Below, one piece after another: positions 35,442 to 43,747 of a stretch of 64,000 bases of DNA; position 1 is the stretch's first letter, and the number at the start of each line of letters is the position of its first letter. The position numbers were made by a program, and so were the translations under genes. The stretch spans positions 248,001-312,000 of the forward strand of contig JAYPQK010000002.1 of the NCBI GenBank assembly GCA_038131955.1, read 5' to 3'. The notes under the pieces are model-generated. The model was not told the DNA's origin. It saw only the letters and a list, made by a program, of their open reading frames with translations, and did no database searches. Source of the stretch: SHAN690 sp038131955. GTDB taxonomy: Bacteria > Bacteroidota > Bacteroidia > Flavobacteriales_G > Salibacteraceae.

Positions 35442-36585
35442 TTGAAACTAGCAGCCAAAACTCTCTACGGACTCGAAGATCTCGCGGTAAAAAGAGCTCA
35501 AAGCTCTTGGAGCAAAGAACCTGCAATCCGGCAACCGTATCGTGACCTTCGAAGGTGACCTTGAGTTACTCTACAGAGCCAACCTGAGCTCCAGAACCCT
35601 GCTTAGGATCCTAGTTCCAATTAGTGAGTTTCAAGCCCACAACGACCGCCATCTTTACCAGCAAGCGAAGAAGATCCCTTGGAATAAGTACCTGTCCAAC
35701 GAACTCACCTTTGCGATCGACGCAACGGTAAATGGACAACGCTTCCGACACTCGCAGTACGCTGCCTTGAAGGTGAAAGACGCCATCGTGGATCAATTCA
35801 AGGAGAAGACAGGAAAGCGTCCGAGCATCGACACGCACAAACCCCACGTTCGACTCAATTTGCATATTTCCGAGACGGCAGTTACCCTATCCTTGGACAG
35901 CTCGGATGTAAGTTTGGAAAAGCGCGGATACCGCACCGAAAGCAACGAAGCGCCGATGAGCGAGTGCTTGGCAGCGGCCATGATCATGCTGAGCGAGTGG
36001 GATCAAAAAACACCCTTGATCGACGCGATGACCGGTTCAGGAACGCTAGCGATCGAAGCCGCATTGATGGCCTCAAACACGCCTCCCTGTCTCTTCAGAG
36101 CCTTCGGATTTCAGACTTGGATGGATTACGACAGTGGTCTTTTCAAAAGGATAGAGCACGAATTGAGAAGCGCGATCACCAAGCCGGACGTGAAGATCGT
36201 GGCCAGGGACATTTCGGGGAAGAACATTTCCATCGCCAAACGCAATGCGCGTCGCGCCGCTGTGATCGATCACATCACCTTTGAGCAACAGGACATGCTC
36301 ACATCCAGTCCTGTAGCAGACGAGGGTGTGGTGGTTGTCAACCCTCCGTATGGAGAACGCTTGGAAGACGACGAAGCCATGCTCGACTTCTACCACAAAG
36401 TGGGGCGACGACTGAAGCACCACTACTCTGGCCATCAACTTTGGATCATAACGGCAAACTTGAAAGCCCTGAAGCGCATCGGTCTCAAACCCGATCATCG
36501 GTATAAGGTGTTCAACGGACCACTGGAATGCCGCATGAATGGCTACTCCCTTTTCGCAGGGAAGCGAGAGAGTCAGCAACAATAG
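35442..36585 (+). CDS. 23S rRNA G2445 N2-methyltransferase-like (RlmL/THUMP), frameshifted near the N-terminus
   Basis: The intact family start is visible at TTG 35442: KLAAKTLYGLEDLAVK, then the frame breaks at an A5 run (35487-35491). Removing one A restores ELKALGAKNLQSGNRIVTF, which joins the long frame ending at 36585. As it stands the downstream frame has a TAA just before the join and could only start at GTG 35542, losing the beginning of the ferredoxin-like/THUMP region. Catalytic domain: DAMTGSGTLAIEAALMA (motif I) and NPPYGERL (motif IV). RlmL methylates G2445 of 23S rRNA. The defect is either a sequencing error, a real pseudogene, or ribosomal slippage on the A5 run. Confidence 0.85.
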
Positions 36586-36650
36586 TTTTGAACAACGCAA
36601 TCACAATTCGATCCTTACTCTAACTTAGAGTATATCAATCGTCTTGCTGT

Positions 36651-37259
36651 ATGATTCATCCCCATACGGAGCTCCGCTTCATCAATGAAGAAGTGGGCCA
36701 TGGCGTGGTCGCCACACAACTGATACCGAAGGGTACCATCACCTGGGTCTTGGACAAATTGGACAGAGAACTTTCTCCCCATGAAGTCGATGCCATGGAG
36801 CCAGCCTATCAGGAACTCATTGACATCTACGCCTATCGCAACGGCAAGGGAAACTTCATCCTGTGTTGGGATCACGCTAGGTTTGTGAATCACAGTTTTC
36901 GTTCAAATTGCTTGACCACAGCCTACGATTTTGAGATCGCCATTCGCGATATTCAGCCGGGAGAGCAGTTGACCGATGATTATGGATACCTCAACATCTC
37001 TTCCCCTTTTCGGGCAGCCAGTGAAGGCACCAAGCGAAAAGTGGTCTACCCTGACGACACTCTGAAGTATCACCGTACGTGGGACAAGAAGGTCTCGGAT
37101 GCGTTCAAACACATTCGCAAACACCATCAACCCCTTCTGCATCTCCTGAGCCCTTCTCAGCATCAAGCCATCGAGGGAGTCTTGGAAGGTTATCATCCAA
37201 TGGAGTCCATTTTAACGACGTATTATTACCCTCAGAACGGATTAGGAAGCACGCATTAG
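36651..37259 (+). CDS. SET-domain protein
   Basis: 202 residues. SET-domain motifs are in order: the opening strand GHGVVATQLIPKGTI, then CWDHARFVNHSFRSNC (consensus NHSCxxN, with Phe in place of Cys), and IQPGEQLTDDYGY (consensus GEELxxDY). SET domains transfer methyl groups from SAM to lysine; bacterial versions occur in many phyla, targets mostly unknown. No post-SET Cys cluster follows; the C-terminal 80 residues are basic and helical. Neighbours give no functional hint. Confidence 0.8.
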   Translation: MIHPHTELRFINEEVGHGVVATQLIPKGTITWVLDKLDRELSPHEVDAMEPAYQELIDIYAYRNGKGNFILCWDHARFVNHSFRSNCLTTAYDFEIAIRDIQPGEQLTDDYGYLNISSPFRAASEGTKRKVVYPDDTLKYHRTWDKKVSDAFKHIRKHHQPLLHLLSPSQHQAIEGVLEGYHPMESILTTYYYPQNGLGSTH

Positions 37260-37370
37260 CGTGGTACATACTTATTGCTAGTCGTAGAAAAGCTCGGCTT
37301 CGAGTTGGACAGCACCATCCACGAGTTTGGCGAAGATCAATACCTTTATGTGCTGACCGAAGAAAAATAG
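37260..37370 (+). other. Protein-like in-frame stretch after the SET gene stop
   Basis: Directly after the TAG of the SET gene the same frame reads 36 further residues (LLLVVEKLGFELDSTI, then GEDQYLYVLTEEK) to a TAG at 37368. Composition is protein-like, but there is no ATG, and a TTG would give about 30 residues. It may be the 3' remnant of another gene. No homologue can be named. Confidence 0.3.
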
Positions 37371-37424
37371 ATCGCTGAAGCAAGTTAGCGACTCATCAGC
37401 CCCCGGCATGATAAATCCACCGCC

Positions 37425-37979
37425 ATGAAGCCGCACTACCTTTCGAAATCAACATTCATTCTTACCCTTCTCTTTTTCTCCTTGCTTCAGACTTCCCTCG
37501 GTCAGAAGATCGATGAAGAAAAAGAAGGCATTAAGGATCCGAGCAATACGATCTGTACGACTTGGGAGTCCTTCTATCAAAGTGCAGGATGGAAAGGCGT
37601 TATTCGCATGTTGAAGACGGGCGAACAGCATCAGATGGAGGTCAAGATCTTTTACACCAGTGGTGAAGAGATATGCATCGACAAGGGTCAGGAGATTACG
37701 TTCACTTTTTTAGACGAATCATCTTCAACGATCCAAGCATCTGAAAACGGGGAAACCTGCGAAGGCTGTGGCTCAGAAGGAATGCTCGGAAAGAATAAGC
37801 CCGGAGTCAACGCCATGTATGGTATCCCCGGAGAAGTTTGGGGAGAAATGAACTCCAAGGAAATAACGCAAATGAAGATCTTACTGCGAACGGGTTCGCT
37901 CACCATTGACCTTACCGGGATCAAATCAGGGTTTGCGGCCAATATTCAAAAGGCAGTCCAGCTGATCGAAGAACAATAA
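37425..37979 (+). CDS. Secreted protein of unknown function
   Basis: 184 residues with a signal peptide (FILTLLFFSLLQTSLGQ). The mature part has a CEGCG motif (about residue 113) and strands QMEVKIFYTSGEEICIDKG and ITQMKILLRTGSLTIDLTG. No domain is recognised; the paired cysteines could bind a metal or form a disulfide. It lies 20 bases before the PhnA-like gene on the same strand. Confidence 0.6.
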   Translation: MKPHYLSKSTFILTLLFFSLLQTSLGQKIDEEKEGIKDPSNTICTTWESFYQSAGWKGVIRMLKTGEQHQMEVKIFYTSGEEICIDKGQEITFTFLDESSSTIQASENGETCEGCGSEGMLGKNKPGVNAMYGIPGEVWGEMNSKEITQMKILLRTGSLTIDLTGIKSGFAANIQKAVQLIEEQ

Positions 37980-37998
37980 CAGTCCACCCCGCTCTCCC

Positions 37999-38334
37999 AT
38001 GTCTGAAACCACCCCTTGCCCGAAGTGCAACTCCCCTTACGCCTATCCGATGGACTCCTTGATGGTTTGTCCGGAATGTGGACACGAGTGGAATCCAAAC
38101 GAAGTAGAAGCCAAGAGTGAGTCCCAAGTCTTGGATTCAGCGGGAAATCCCCTTCAAGATGGGGACACCGTGATCGTGATCAAGAATCTTCCTGTGAAAG
38201 GGGCTCCTAAGCCGATCAAAGCCGGCACCAAGGTCAAGAACATTCGACTCACCGACGGCGACCACAATATCTCGTGCAAGATCGATGGCTTTGGAGCGAT
38301 GGCGCTCAAGTCTGAATTTGTAAAGAAGGGCTGA
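37999..38334 (+). CDS. PhnA/YjdM-family zinc-ribbon protein
   Basis: 111 residues with an N-terminal zinc ribbon (CPKCNSPYAYPMDSLMVCPECGHEW; the four cysteines are at about residues 7, 10, 24 and 27) and the C-terminal PhnA domain (DGDTVIVIKNLPVKG, then GDHNISCKIDGFGAMALKSEFVKK). The family was named for a link to alkylphosphonate use, but its function is uncertain. Its stop abuts the convergent pepT gene without a spacer. Confidence 0.9.
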   Translation: MSETTPCPKCNSPYAYPMDSLMVCPECGHEWNPNEVEAKSESQVLDSAGNPLQDGDTVIVIKNLPVKGAPKPIKAGTKVKNIRLTDGDHNISCKIDGFGAMALKSEFVKKG

Positions 38335-39576
38335 TCAGCTGCGCTCTTCCCAGATGCACGCCAGATTAACCAAGGTCTCGACGGCTTTCTCCATATCCTG
38401 TACGCTCGCCCACTCCATTTTGCTGTGAAAACTGTGTTCGCCGGCAAAGATGTTCGGGCAAGGTAGACCCATGAATGAAAGCTTTGATCCATCGGTTCCA
38501 CCTCGAATGCTGCCAATACGAGGCTTTAACCCGGCTCGGGTAATGGCCTCGATCGCGTACTCAGAGACTTGCGGAAACTCGTTGATGACATTCTTCATGT
38601 TTCGGTACTGCTCGGTCACGTCAAAGCTGTACGTCGATTTGGGGAACCGCTTCATGGTCTGGATCAACAGATTCTCCAGCTGACGTTCGTATTCCTTGAG
38701 CTTGGCATCCTCAAATGATCGGATGATGAAGGTAATCTCAGCTTTCTCGATCCCTGCCTTCAGCTCATAAGGGTGCACAAATCCTTCTCGGCCATCGGTC
38801 GTCTCCGGAGACCATGTATCCTTCGGCAAGGACGCGATGAACTCGGACGCTGCTTTTACCGCACTTTCCAACTTATCCTTAGCAAAGCCAGGGTGAAAAT
38901 TGACTCCATTGATGGTCACCTTGACCATATCCGCGCTGAAGGTTTCGTCTTCGAATGAACCCAACGCCTCTCCATCCACTGTATAACCAAAATCTGCCCC
39001 GAGCTTCTTGACATCGACCTTGTCAGCGCCTCGACCGATCTCCTCGTCTGGAGTGAATAGAATGCGGAGCGCTCCGTGTTTCACTTCGGGGTGATTCTGA
39101 AAGTAGTTGACCATATCCATGATCGCTGCCACTCCTGCCTTGTTATCAGCCCCGAGCAGGGTAGTTCCGCTCGCGGTGATGATGTCGTTCCCGATCTTGG
39201 TCTTCAACTCAGGATGAGCTTCGGGGTCGATCTTGACCCTGGGGTCGTCAGGCAAAGAGATCACTCCACCCTGATAGTTCTTGTGAATGATGGGCTTCAC
39301 TCCTTTCCCGCTGCTTTCCGGTGAAGTATCCACGTGGGAGCAATAACAGATCACAGGGACGTCTTTCTCCGAGCTAGAAGGCAGCGTGGCGTAGACATAG
39401 CCGTGCTCATCCATCTCTGCATCTGCCATGCCCATTTCCTTGAGCTCATCAACCAGTAAGCGGCTCAGGTCTTTCTGCTTCTCGGTGGAAGGTGTGGTCT
39501 CTGAGTGCGGATCAGACTGGGTGTCGATCTGGACGTAACGCAGGAAGCGTTCAAGGGCGGTAAAGTTGTAATTCAT
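38335..39576 (-). CDS. pepT: Peptidase T (tripeptide aminopeptidase)
   Basis: 413 residues, standard length for M20B peptidase T. Metal-site motifs: CYCSHVDTSPESSGKGVKP (His and Asp), TTLLGADNKAGVAAIMDM (bridging Asp), FTPDEEIGRGADKVD (catalytic Glu pair) and SFHSKMEW (final His). It removes the N-terminal residue of tripeptides in the cytoplasm. An unusually good Shine-Dalgarno (AAGGAGA at 39583-39589) and a TACCTTTG -7 element precede it. A second M28 peptidase, secreted, is at 56084. Confidence 0.94.
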   Translation of the reverse strand: MNYNFTALERFLRYVQIDTQSDPHSETTPSTEKQKDLSRLLVDELKEMGMADAEMDEHGYVYATLPSSSEKDVPVICYCSHVDTSPESSGKGVKPIIHKNYQGGVISLPDDPRVKIDPEAHPELKTKIGNDIITASGTTLLGADNKAGVAAIMDMVNYFQNHPEVKHGALRILFTPDEEIGRGADKVDVKKLGADFGYTVDGEALGSFEDETFSADMVKVTINGVNFHPGFAKDKLESAVKAASEFIASLPKDTWSPETTDGREGFVHPYELKAGIEKAEITFIIRSFEDAKLKEYERQLENLLIQTMKRFPKSTYSFDVTEQYRNMKNVINEFPQVSEYAIEAITRAGLKPRIGSIRGGTDGSKLSFMGLPCPNIFAGEHSFHSKMEWASVQDMEKAVETLVNLACIWEERS

Positions 39577-39582
39577 CGGTTA

Positions 39583-39605
39583 TCTCCTTTGGGCAACCAA
39601 AGGTA
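39583..39605 (-). promoter_or_regulatory. pepT -7 promoter element and strong ribosome binding site
   Basis: On the minus strand TACCTTTG (39598-39605) is an exact TAnnTTTG, and AAGGAGA (39583-39589) lies 6 bases before the ATG. A full Shine-Dalgarno is uncommon in this window and supports the start at 39576. Confidence 0.5.
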
Positions 39606-39626
39606 GGCACGCAGTTTGTTACTTTC

Positions 39627-40130
39627 ATGGTCATGAGCAGAAGCATCATCAGTACTCTCACGATCATTCTCGCCCTTACCGGGATAATGAATGCTCAGTC
39701 TCCGCCGCCTGAAAAACTCCCCTTCAATCGAGTCCAATACTACGTGGGATCTCCCGACCGTGACTACGATGACGCTTATCTCTACTTCAAGTATTCTGGC
39801 GCACCGGAAATGCTGCTGGAGGAAATGGAAAAGGCCCACCAAACCCCGATTGCCTATAACACTACTCTCGGTTGCTACGAGATAAAATACGTAGCCGAAC
39901 CTCACTGGTACTACATGTCTTACCGCATTCGGCTTGATTATACCGATGAAGGCATCTATAAGATGTGGGCACAGTACGAATTCGACGAACTTGTAAACCC
40001 TCACACAACAGAGTTTGACAACGGATACATCATCCACGACATCTCGATGGATTGGATCGGCTTATACCAAGGCATCGTGGATCGAGCCATGGAGAGGAGC
40101 CTGGAGGGGGGGATAGTTCAAGAAGATTAG
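39627..40130 (+). CDS. Secreted protein of unknown function
   Basis: 167 residues; a signal peptide (SIISTLTIILALTGIMNAQ) follows the ATG at 39627 or the one at 39633. The mature part has many aromatic residues (VQYYVGSPDRDYDDAYLYF, PHWYYMSYRIRLDY) and no known motif. It is divergent from pepT and stands alone. Confidence 0.6.
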   Translation: MVMSRSIISTLTIILALTGIMNAQSPPPEKLPFNRVQYYVGSPDRDYDDAYLYFKYSGAPEMLLEEMEKAHQTPIAYNTTLGCYEIKYVAEPHWYYMSYRIRLDYTDEGIYKMWAQYEFDELVNPHTTEFDNGYIIHDISMDWIGLYQGIVDRAMERSLEGGIVQED

Positions 40131-40496
40131 AACATCGAGATTAGTGGGAGGTAAACACTGATCAACCTACGATCAACTTGGATTTGGGCGCCTCTAGCTG
40201 GCAGCTAGACCGCGCTATTCGCTGTATCTCTTCCTCTCTTTGATCGTCAGAGGATGCCACTTCTATCGCTGGCGCGGAAAGAGATTAATGATTGATGAGT
40301 ATTCTCGAGTCAGTCTGAGCGTAGTCGAGGACGACGTTTGGGTGGCCCAAGTTGAATAGCTCGCCCCTCGACTCCGCTCGGGGTGACCCTCACATGCATT
40401 CGGGCAAGCAGTCAGAAAACCACTCCAAACTGTTCACTGATCCCTAGAGAGAAATTTCAATAAAAGGCTTGTGACTTGCGACTTACTACTAGTAAC
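40131..40496. other. Convergent intergenic region with repeats, no gene
   Basis: 366 bases between the stops at 40130 and 40497. It holds a 7-bp-stem hairpin (TCTAGCT, 40193-40199, with AGCTAGA, 40203-40209), the inverted-repeat element described separately, and near 40470-40496 the echo CTTGTGACTTGCGACTTA, a simple repeat of CTTGYGACTT. I see no protein-like frame or tRNA. Confidence 0.6.
40309..40387. repeat. Intergenic inverted-repeat element
   Basis: Left arm GTCAGTCTGAGCGTAGTCGAGG (40309-40330) is matched at 18 of 22 positions by the reverse complement of the right arm (40366-40387). The outer arms are separated by 35 bases. The arm core GAGCG-x-AGTCGAGG resembles short palindromic repeats scattered through many Bacteroidota genomes; whether it is a REP-type element needs a genome-wide search. 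Confidence 0.55.
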
Positions 40497-41375
40497 TCAC
40501 ACATGTTTCTCCGCGTGGTAGCTACTGCGCACTAGCGGTCCGCTCTCCACGTGCTCGATGCCCGAGGCTTCACCAAGCTCTTTGTAGCGCTGGAACTGCT
40601 CGGGTGTCACCCATTCGTGAACAGGCAGGTGCTTCTTGCTGGGTTGTAAATACTGTCCAATTGTAACCACCGATACTCCTTGAGCATGCAGGTCTTTGAG
40701 GGTTTGCACTACCTCTTCCTCGGTTTCTCCTAGACCGACCATGATACCGCTCTTGGTGCGTTCGATGCCGCCTTCCTTCAGGCGCTTGAGCACTTCCATG
40801 CTTCGCCAGTACTTGGCTTGGATACGCACTTTTTTGGTGATGCGCTCCACCGTTTCGATGTTGTGCGACACCACTTCCGGTTTCACTTCGAGGATCGGAT
40901 CGAGGTTTTCCCACTCCCCTTTGAAGTCAGGGATCAGCGTCTCTATGGTCACTCCTGGGTTCTTCTTACGGATCATCTCTACCGTCTTCTTCCAGTGATT
41001 CGCTCCACCGTCAGGAAGGTCATCGCGATCCACAGAGGTGATCACCGCGTGCTTGAGTCCCATTACTCGAATACTCTCCGCTACCTTGGCTGGTTCGAAG
41101 ATGTCGACCTCTTCCCCTGCTCCAGTTGCCACATTACAGAACTGACAACTTCGAGTACAGGTATTACCTAAGATCATAAAGGTGGCCGTTCCCGCACTCC
41201 AGCATTCGCTTTGATTTGGACACTTACCACTTGAGCAGATCGTATGGAGGTTTCGTTCTTCCACCACCTCTTTGACCTTCAGGTATTCCTTTCCACCAGG
41301 AATCTTCACTTTGAGCCACTTCGGCTTGCGAAGTTTGACATCCTGGTCTTCTTTATTCTTGAGGAGATTTGGCAT
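40497..41375 (-). CDS. lipA: Lipoyl synthase
   Basis: 292 residues with both iron-sulfur sites: the auxiliary cluster motif CSSGKCPNQSECW (C-x4-C-x5-C) and the radical-SAM motif CTRSCQFCNV (CxxxCxxC), plus the C-terminal RSSYHAEKH whose serine completes the auxiliary cluster. It inserts two sulfur atoms into octanoyl-protein to make lipoyl-carrier domains of 2-oxoacid dehydrogenases, such as the partner of the E1 at 11032. It is 13 bases downstream of rocD on the same strand. Confidence 0.95.
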   Translation of the reverse strand: MPNLLKNKEDQDVKLRKPKWLKVKIPGGKEYLKVKEVVEERNLHTICSSGKCPNQSECWSAGTATFMILGNTCTRSCQFCNVATGAGEEVDIFEPAKVAESIRVMGLKHAVITSVDRDDLPDGGANHWKKTVEMIRKKNPGVTIETLIPDFKGEWENLDPILEVKPEVVSHNIETVERITKKVRIQAKYWRSMEVLKRLKEGGIERTKSGIMVGLGETEEEVVQTLKDLHAQGVSVVTIGQYLQPSKKHLPVHEWVTPEQFQRYKELGEASGIEHVESGPLVRSSYHAEKHV

Positions 41376-41388
41376 CCTTGTTCTTTAT

Positions 41389-42675
41389 TTATGCTCCAGC
41401 TACGTGTTCTTGGATCGTCTTCTTGATGATGTCCACACAGTCCATCAATTGATCTTCAATCATTACCAACGGAGGCGCAAAGCGAATGATGTTACCATGC
41501 GTAGGCTTTGCCAACAGTCCATTGTCTTTCAGTCTAACGCAAATGTCCCAGGCGGTTGAACTCTCAGGGTCATCGTTGATCACCACGGCATTCAACAGCC
41601 CTCGTCCACGAACTAGCTTGAGGATATCAAACTCCTCTACGAGCTTATTCATCTCTGAGCGGAACATTTCGCCCAACTTACGGGCATTCTGGGCCAGCTT
41701 TTCATCTTGAATCACCCTCAAGGCTTCAATGGCTACAGCTGCTGCCACCGGATTACCTCCAAAGGTGCTTCCATGTTGTCCTGGCTTGATCACGTTCATG
41801 ATCGCATCGTCAGCCAACACAACCGAAACCGGATAAGCTCCTCCACTGAGTGCCTTACCCAAGATCAAGACATCAGGTCGTGTGTAGGTCGCCGCTTGTC
41901 GCTCGCAATGTTCTTCACAGGTGCACTTTCCACAAACGGCAAGGAGAGCTCCCGTCCGGGCGATACCCGTTTGGATCTCATCTGCGATGAGTAATACATC
42001 ATGCTTCGCGCACACTTCCTTCGCTCTGCGGATATAATCATCGCTCGGCGTGTTGACACCAGCTTCACCTTGGATCGGCTCTACCAAGAAGGCCACTACT
42101 CCCTCTTGCTGGATCGCGGCGTCTAGCGCTTCAATATCATTGTAAGGGATGGCATGAAAACCTCCGGTATAAGGACCAAAGTTCTTCCGAGCATCTTCAT
42201 CATTTGAGAATGAGATGATGGTGGTAGTACGACCGTGGAAGTTATCGTTCGCCACGATGATCTTGGCTTCATTCTCAGGAATACCTCGTTTCTCATATCC
42301 ATACTTACGGACCAACTTGATCGCCGTCTCTACGGCCTCTGCTCCTGAGTTCATTGGGAGCACCTTATCAAACTTGAAGTAATCGGTGATGAATTGTTCG
42401 TATTCACCCAATCGTGAGTTGTAGAACGCTCGGCTGGTCAAGGTCAGGCGCTGCGCCTGTTCCGTCATGGCCCCAACGATACGTGGGTGGCAGTGACCTT
42501 GGTTCACCGCTGAGTAAGCAGAAAGGAAGTCGTAGTACTGCTTTCCTTCCACATCCCAAACAAACACTCCCTCTCCTCGATCAAGCACCACGGGAAGTGG
42601 GTGATAATTATGTGCACCGTGCTTATCTTCTAGCGCGATAGCCTCTTCTGAGCTGATCTGAGAAATAGAGTTCAT
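41389..42675 (-). CDS. rocD: Ornithine--oxo-acid aminotransferase
   Basis: 428 residues from ATG 42675. Class III aminotransferase motifs: HPRIVGAMTEQAQRL, the MNSGAEAVETAIKLVRK pocket, LIADEIQTGIARTG (cofactor Asp), and DVLILGKALSGGAYPVS (pyridoxal-phosphate Lys). A frame extension to 42741 overlaps the promoter and is not used. It converts ornithine and 2-oxoglutarate to glutamate semialdehyde and glutamate. A CxxC-like run (CGKCTCEEHC, about residue 250) is an unusual insertion seen in Bacteroidota copies. -7 element TATCTTTG and a TTG 18 bases farther upstream precede it. Confidence 0.93.
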   Translation of the reverse strand: MNSISQISSEEAIALEDKHGAHNYHPLPVVLDRGEGVFVWDVEGKQYYDFLSAYSAVNQGHCHPRIVGAMTEQAQRLTLTSRAFYNSRLGEYEQFITDYFKFDKVLPMNSGAEAVETAIKLVRKYGYEKRGIPENEAKIIVANDNFHGRTTTIISFSNDEDARKNFGPYTGGFHAIPYNDIEALDAAIQQEGVVAFLVEPIQGEAGVNTPSDDYIRRAKEVCAKHDVLLIADEIQTGIARTGALLAVCGKCTCEEHCERQAATYTRPDVLILGKALSGGAYPVSVVLADDAIMNVIKPGQHGSTFGGNPVAAAVAIEALRVIQDEKLAQNARKLGEMFRSEMNKLVEEFDILKLVRGRGLLNAVVINDDPESSTAWDICVRLKDNGLLAKPTHGNIIRFAPPLVMIEDQLMDCVDIIKKTIQEHVAGA

Positions 42676-42699
42676 AAGCGTCGTTTTTGAATTCGTCGC

Positions 42700-42728
42700 C
42701 AAAGATACAGGTTGGTTTAGGGAGACAA
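42700..42728 (-). promoter_or_regulatory. rocD promoter (-33 TTG, -7 TATCTTTG)
   Basis: Minus-strand TATCTTTG (42700-42707) matches TAnnTTTG exactly and TTG (42726-42728) lies 18 bases upstream, slightly short of the usual 19-21. Confidence 0.5.
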
Positions 42729-42772
42729 TGAAATCTGCCATTGTTTACCTTGGTCAATCTAACACCTATTAT

Positions 42773-43174
42773 ATGAGACTGTTTAGCATCCTATTTCTGA
42801 TTACCGTATTCACAGGACCTTCCTTTGCCCAGCGCTTTGCACACATAGCAGATCAATTACCCGATGGCGAATACGAGAACATTCATGTAAAGAAGCTCGA
42901 CGACGACCCATTGACGACAACCTACCTTATATGGGTAAAGGAAACCGTAAGAGAACACCATCACGCGGAGCACACCGAAGTGGTCTATGTCTTCGAAGGT
43001 GAAGGTTTGATGACCTTAGGAGAACAAGAACAAAAGATCGGTCCGGGCGATTATGTCTTCATTCCGAAAGGCACACTCCATTCCGTTCAGGTTTTGAGTG
43101 ATGAACCCATGAAGGTGATGAGCATTCAAACTCCACAATTCGATGGGTCGGACAGAATCTTCTCAGACCAATAA
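42773..43174 (+). CDS. Secreted cupin protein
   Basis: 133 residues from ATG 42773 with a signal peptide (LFSILFLITVFTGPSFAQ). The cupin barrel motifs are VREHHHAEHTEVVYVFEGEGLMTL (HxH and Glu ligands of motif 1) and GPGDYVFIPKGTLHSV (motif 2 with the second Glu/His). Such proteins bind a metal and small ligands; substrate unknown. Divergent from rocD. Confidence 0.8.
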   Translation: MRLFSILFLITVFTGPSFAQRFAHIADQLPDGEYENIHVKKLDDDPLTTTYLIWVKETVREHHHAEHTEVVYVFEGEGLMTLGEQEQKIGPGDYVFIPKGTLHSVQVLSDEPMKVMSIQTPQFDGSDRIFSDQ

Positions 43175-43225
43175 TGACGCGGTTTTCCACAATTTGAGAG
43201 GTTCGTTGTCCTGAAAAGAGCTAAA

Positions 43226-43265
43226 AAAGGGGTGCACTTATTAACAAAGGGGTGCATTTATCAAC
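43226..43265. repeat. 20-bp tandem direct repeat upstream of the HU gene
   Basis: AAAGGGGTGCACTTATTAAC (43226-43245) is followed at once by AAAGGGGTGCATTTATCAAC (43246-43265): 18 of 20 positions agree. It lies 17 bases upstream of the -33 box of the HU promoter. A likely operator or DNA-bending site; no known regulator is recognised. Confidence 0.6.
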
Positions 43266-43282
43266 AAAACGTGCTAAAACGC

Positions 43283-43313
43283 TTGCAGTCTCTAAGGTTG
43301 CGACTAATATTTG
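43283..43313 (+). promoter_or_regulatory. Likely HU promoter (-33 TTG, -7 AATATTTG)
   Basis: TTG (43283-43285) and AATATTTG (43306-43313, one mismatch to TAnnTTTG) are 20 bases apart, leaving a leader of about 40 bases before the ATG at 43357. Confidence 0.5.
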
Positions 43314-43356
43314 TCCCCGACGAAACAAATTGTTTAACCTAAAAAACCATTTTAAC

Positions 43357-43629
43357 ATGAACAAAGCTGAATTGATTGAAGCTATGGCTAATGGAGCCGG
43401 AATTTCTAAGGCTGATGCTAAAAAAGCATTGGATGCATTCATCGACACTACTACTGGAGCTCTTAAGAAGGGTAACCGTGTAGCACTCGTTGGATTCGGT
43501 TCTTTCTCTGTTTCTAAGCGCTCTGCTCGCACTGGTCGTAACCCACAGACTGGTAAGGAAATCAAAATCGCTGCTAAGAACGTTGTTAAGTTCAAGGCAG
43601 GAGCTGACCTAAGCGGTGCTGTAAACTAA
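43357..43629 (+). CDS. hup: HU-family DNA-binding protein
   Basis: 90 residues from ATG 43357 (the frame is open to 43252 but no motif is there). Core HU features: MNKAELIEAMANGAGISK, LVGFGSFSVSKRSARTGRNP, and the DNA-grip segment TGKEIKIAAKNVVKFKAG. HU bends and compacts DNA and, with the preceding tandem repeat, could be autoregulated (inference). A strong terminator follows. Confidence 0.95.
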   Translation: MNKAELIEAMANGAGISKADAKKALDAFIDTTTGALKKGNRVALVGFGSFSVSKRSARTGRNPQTGKEIKIAAKNVVKFKAGADLSGAVN

Positions 43630-43649
43630 GAATTGCCAAAAGCATTTCG

Positions 43650-43686
43650 AAGGGCCACTCGACGTTAGTCGGACGGCCCTTTTTTT
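43650..43686 (+). terminator. HU terminator
   Basis: AAGGGCC (43650-43656) pairs with GGCCCTT (43675-43681), with an inner CGAC/GTCG stem and a T-run to 43686. Confidence 0.85.
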
Positions 43687-43715
43687 ATGTCCAAAAGTCA
43701 GTCTCTGTGGATTTC

Positions 43716-43723
43716 TATATTTG
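43716..43723 (+). promoter_or_regulatory. -7 promoter element of the THX gene (TATATTTG)
   Basis: Exact TAnnTTTG, 24 bases before the ATG at 43748. No good -33 TTG is seen at the expected distance. Confidence 0.45.
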
Positions 43724-43747
43724 CTCAACACACAAACTGCATAGAGC

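Noticed and set aside
35442..35541. Programmed ribosomal frameshifting in rlmL as a certain conclusion
   Set aside because: A5 is only a weak slip site and no stimulatory structure was identified; sequence error or decay is equally likely.
41389..42741. Upstream start of rocD at 42741
   Set aside because: The added residues cover the -7/-33 promoter elements and do not match the family N-terminus.
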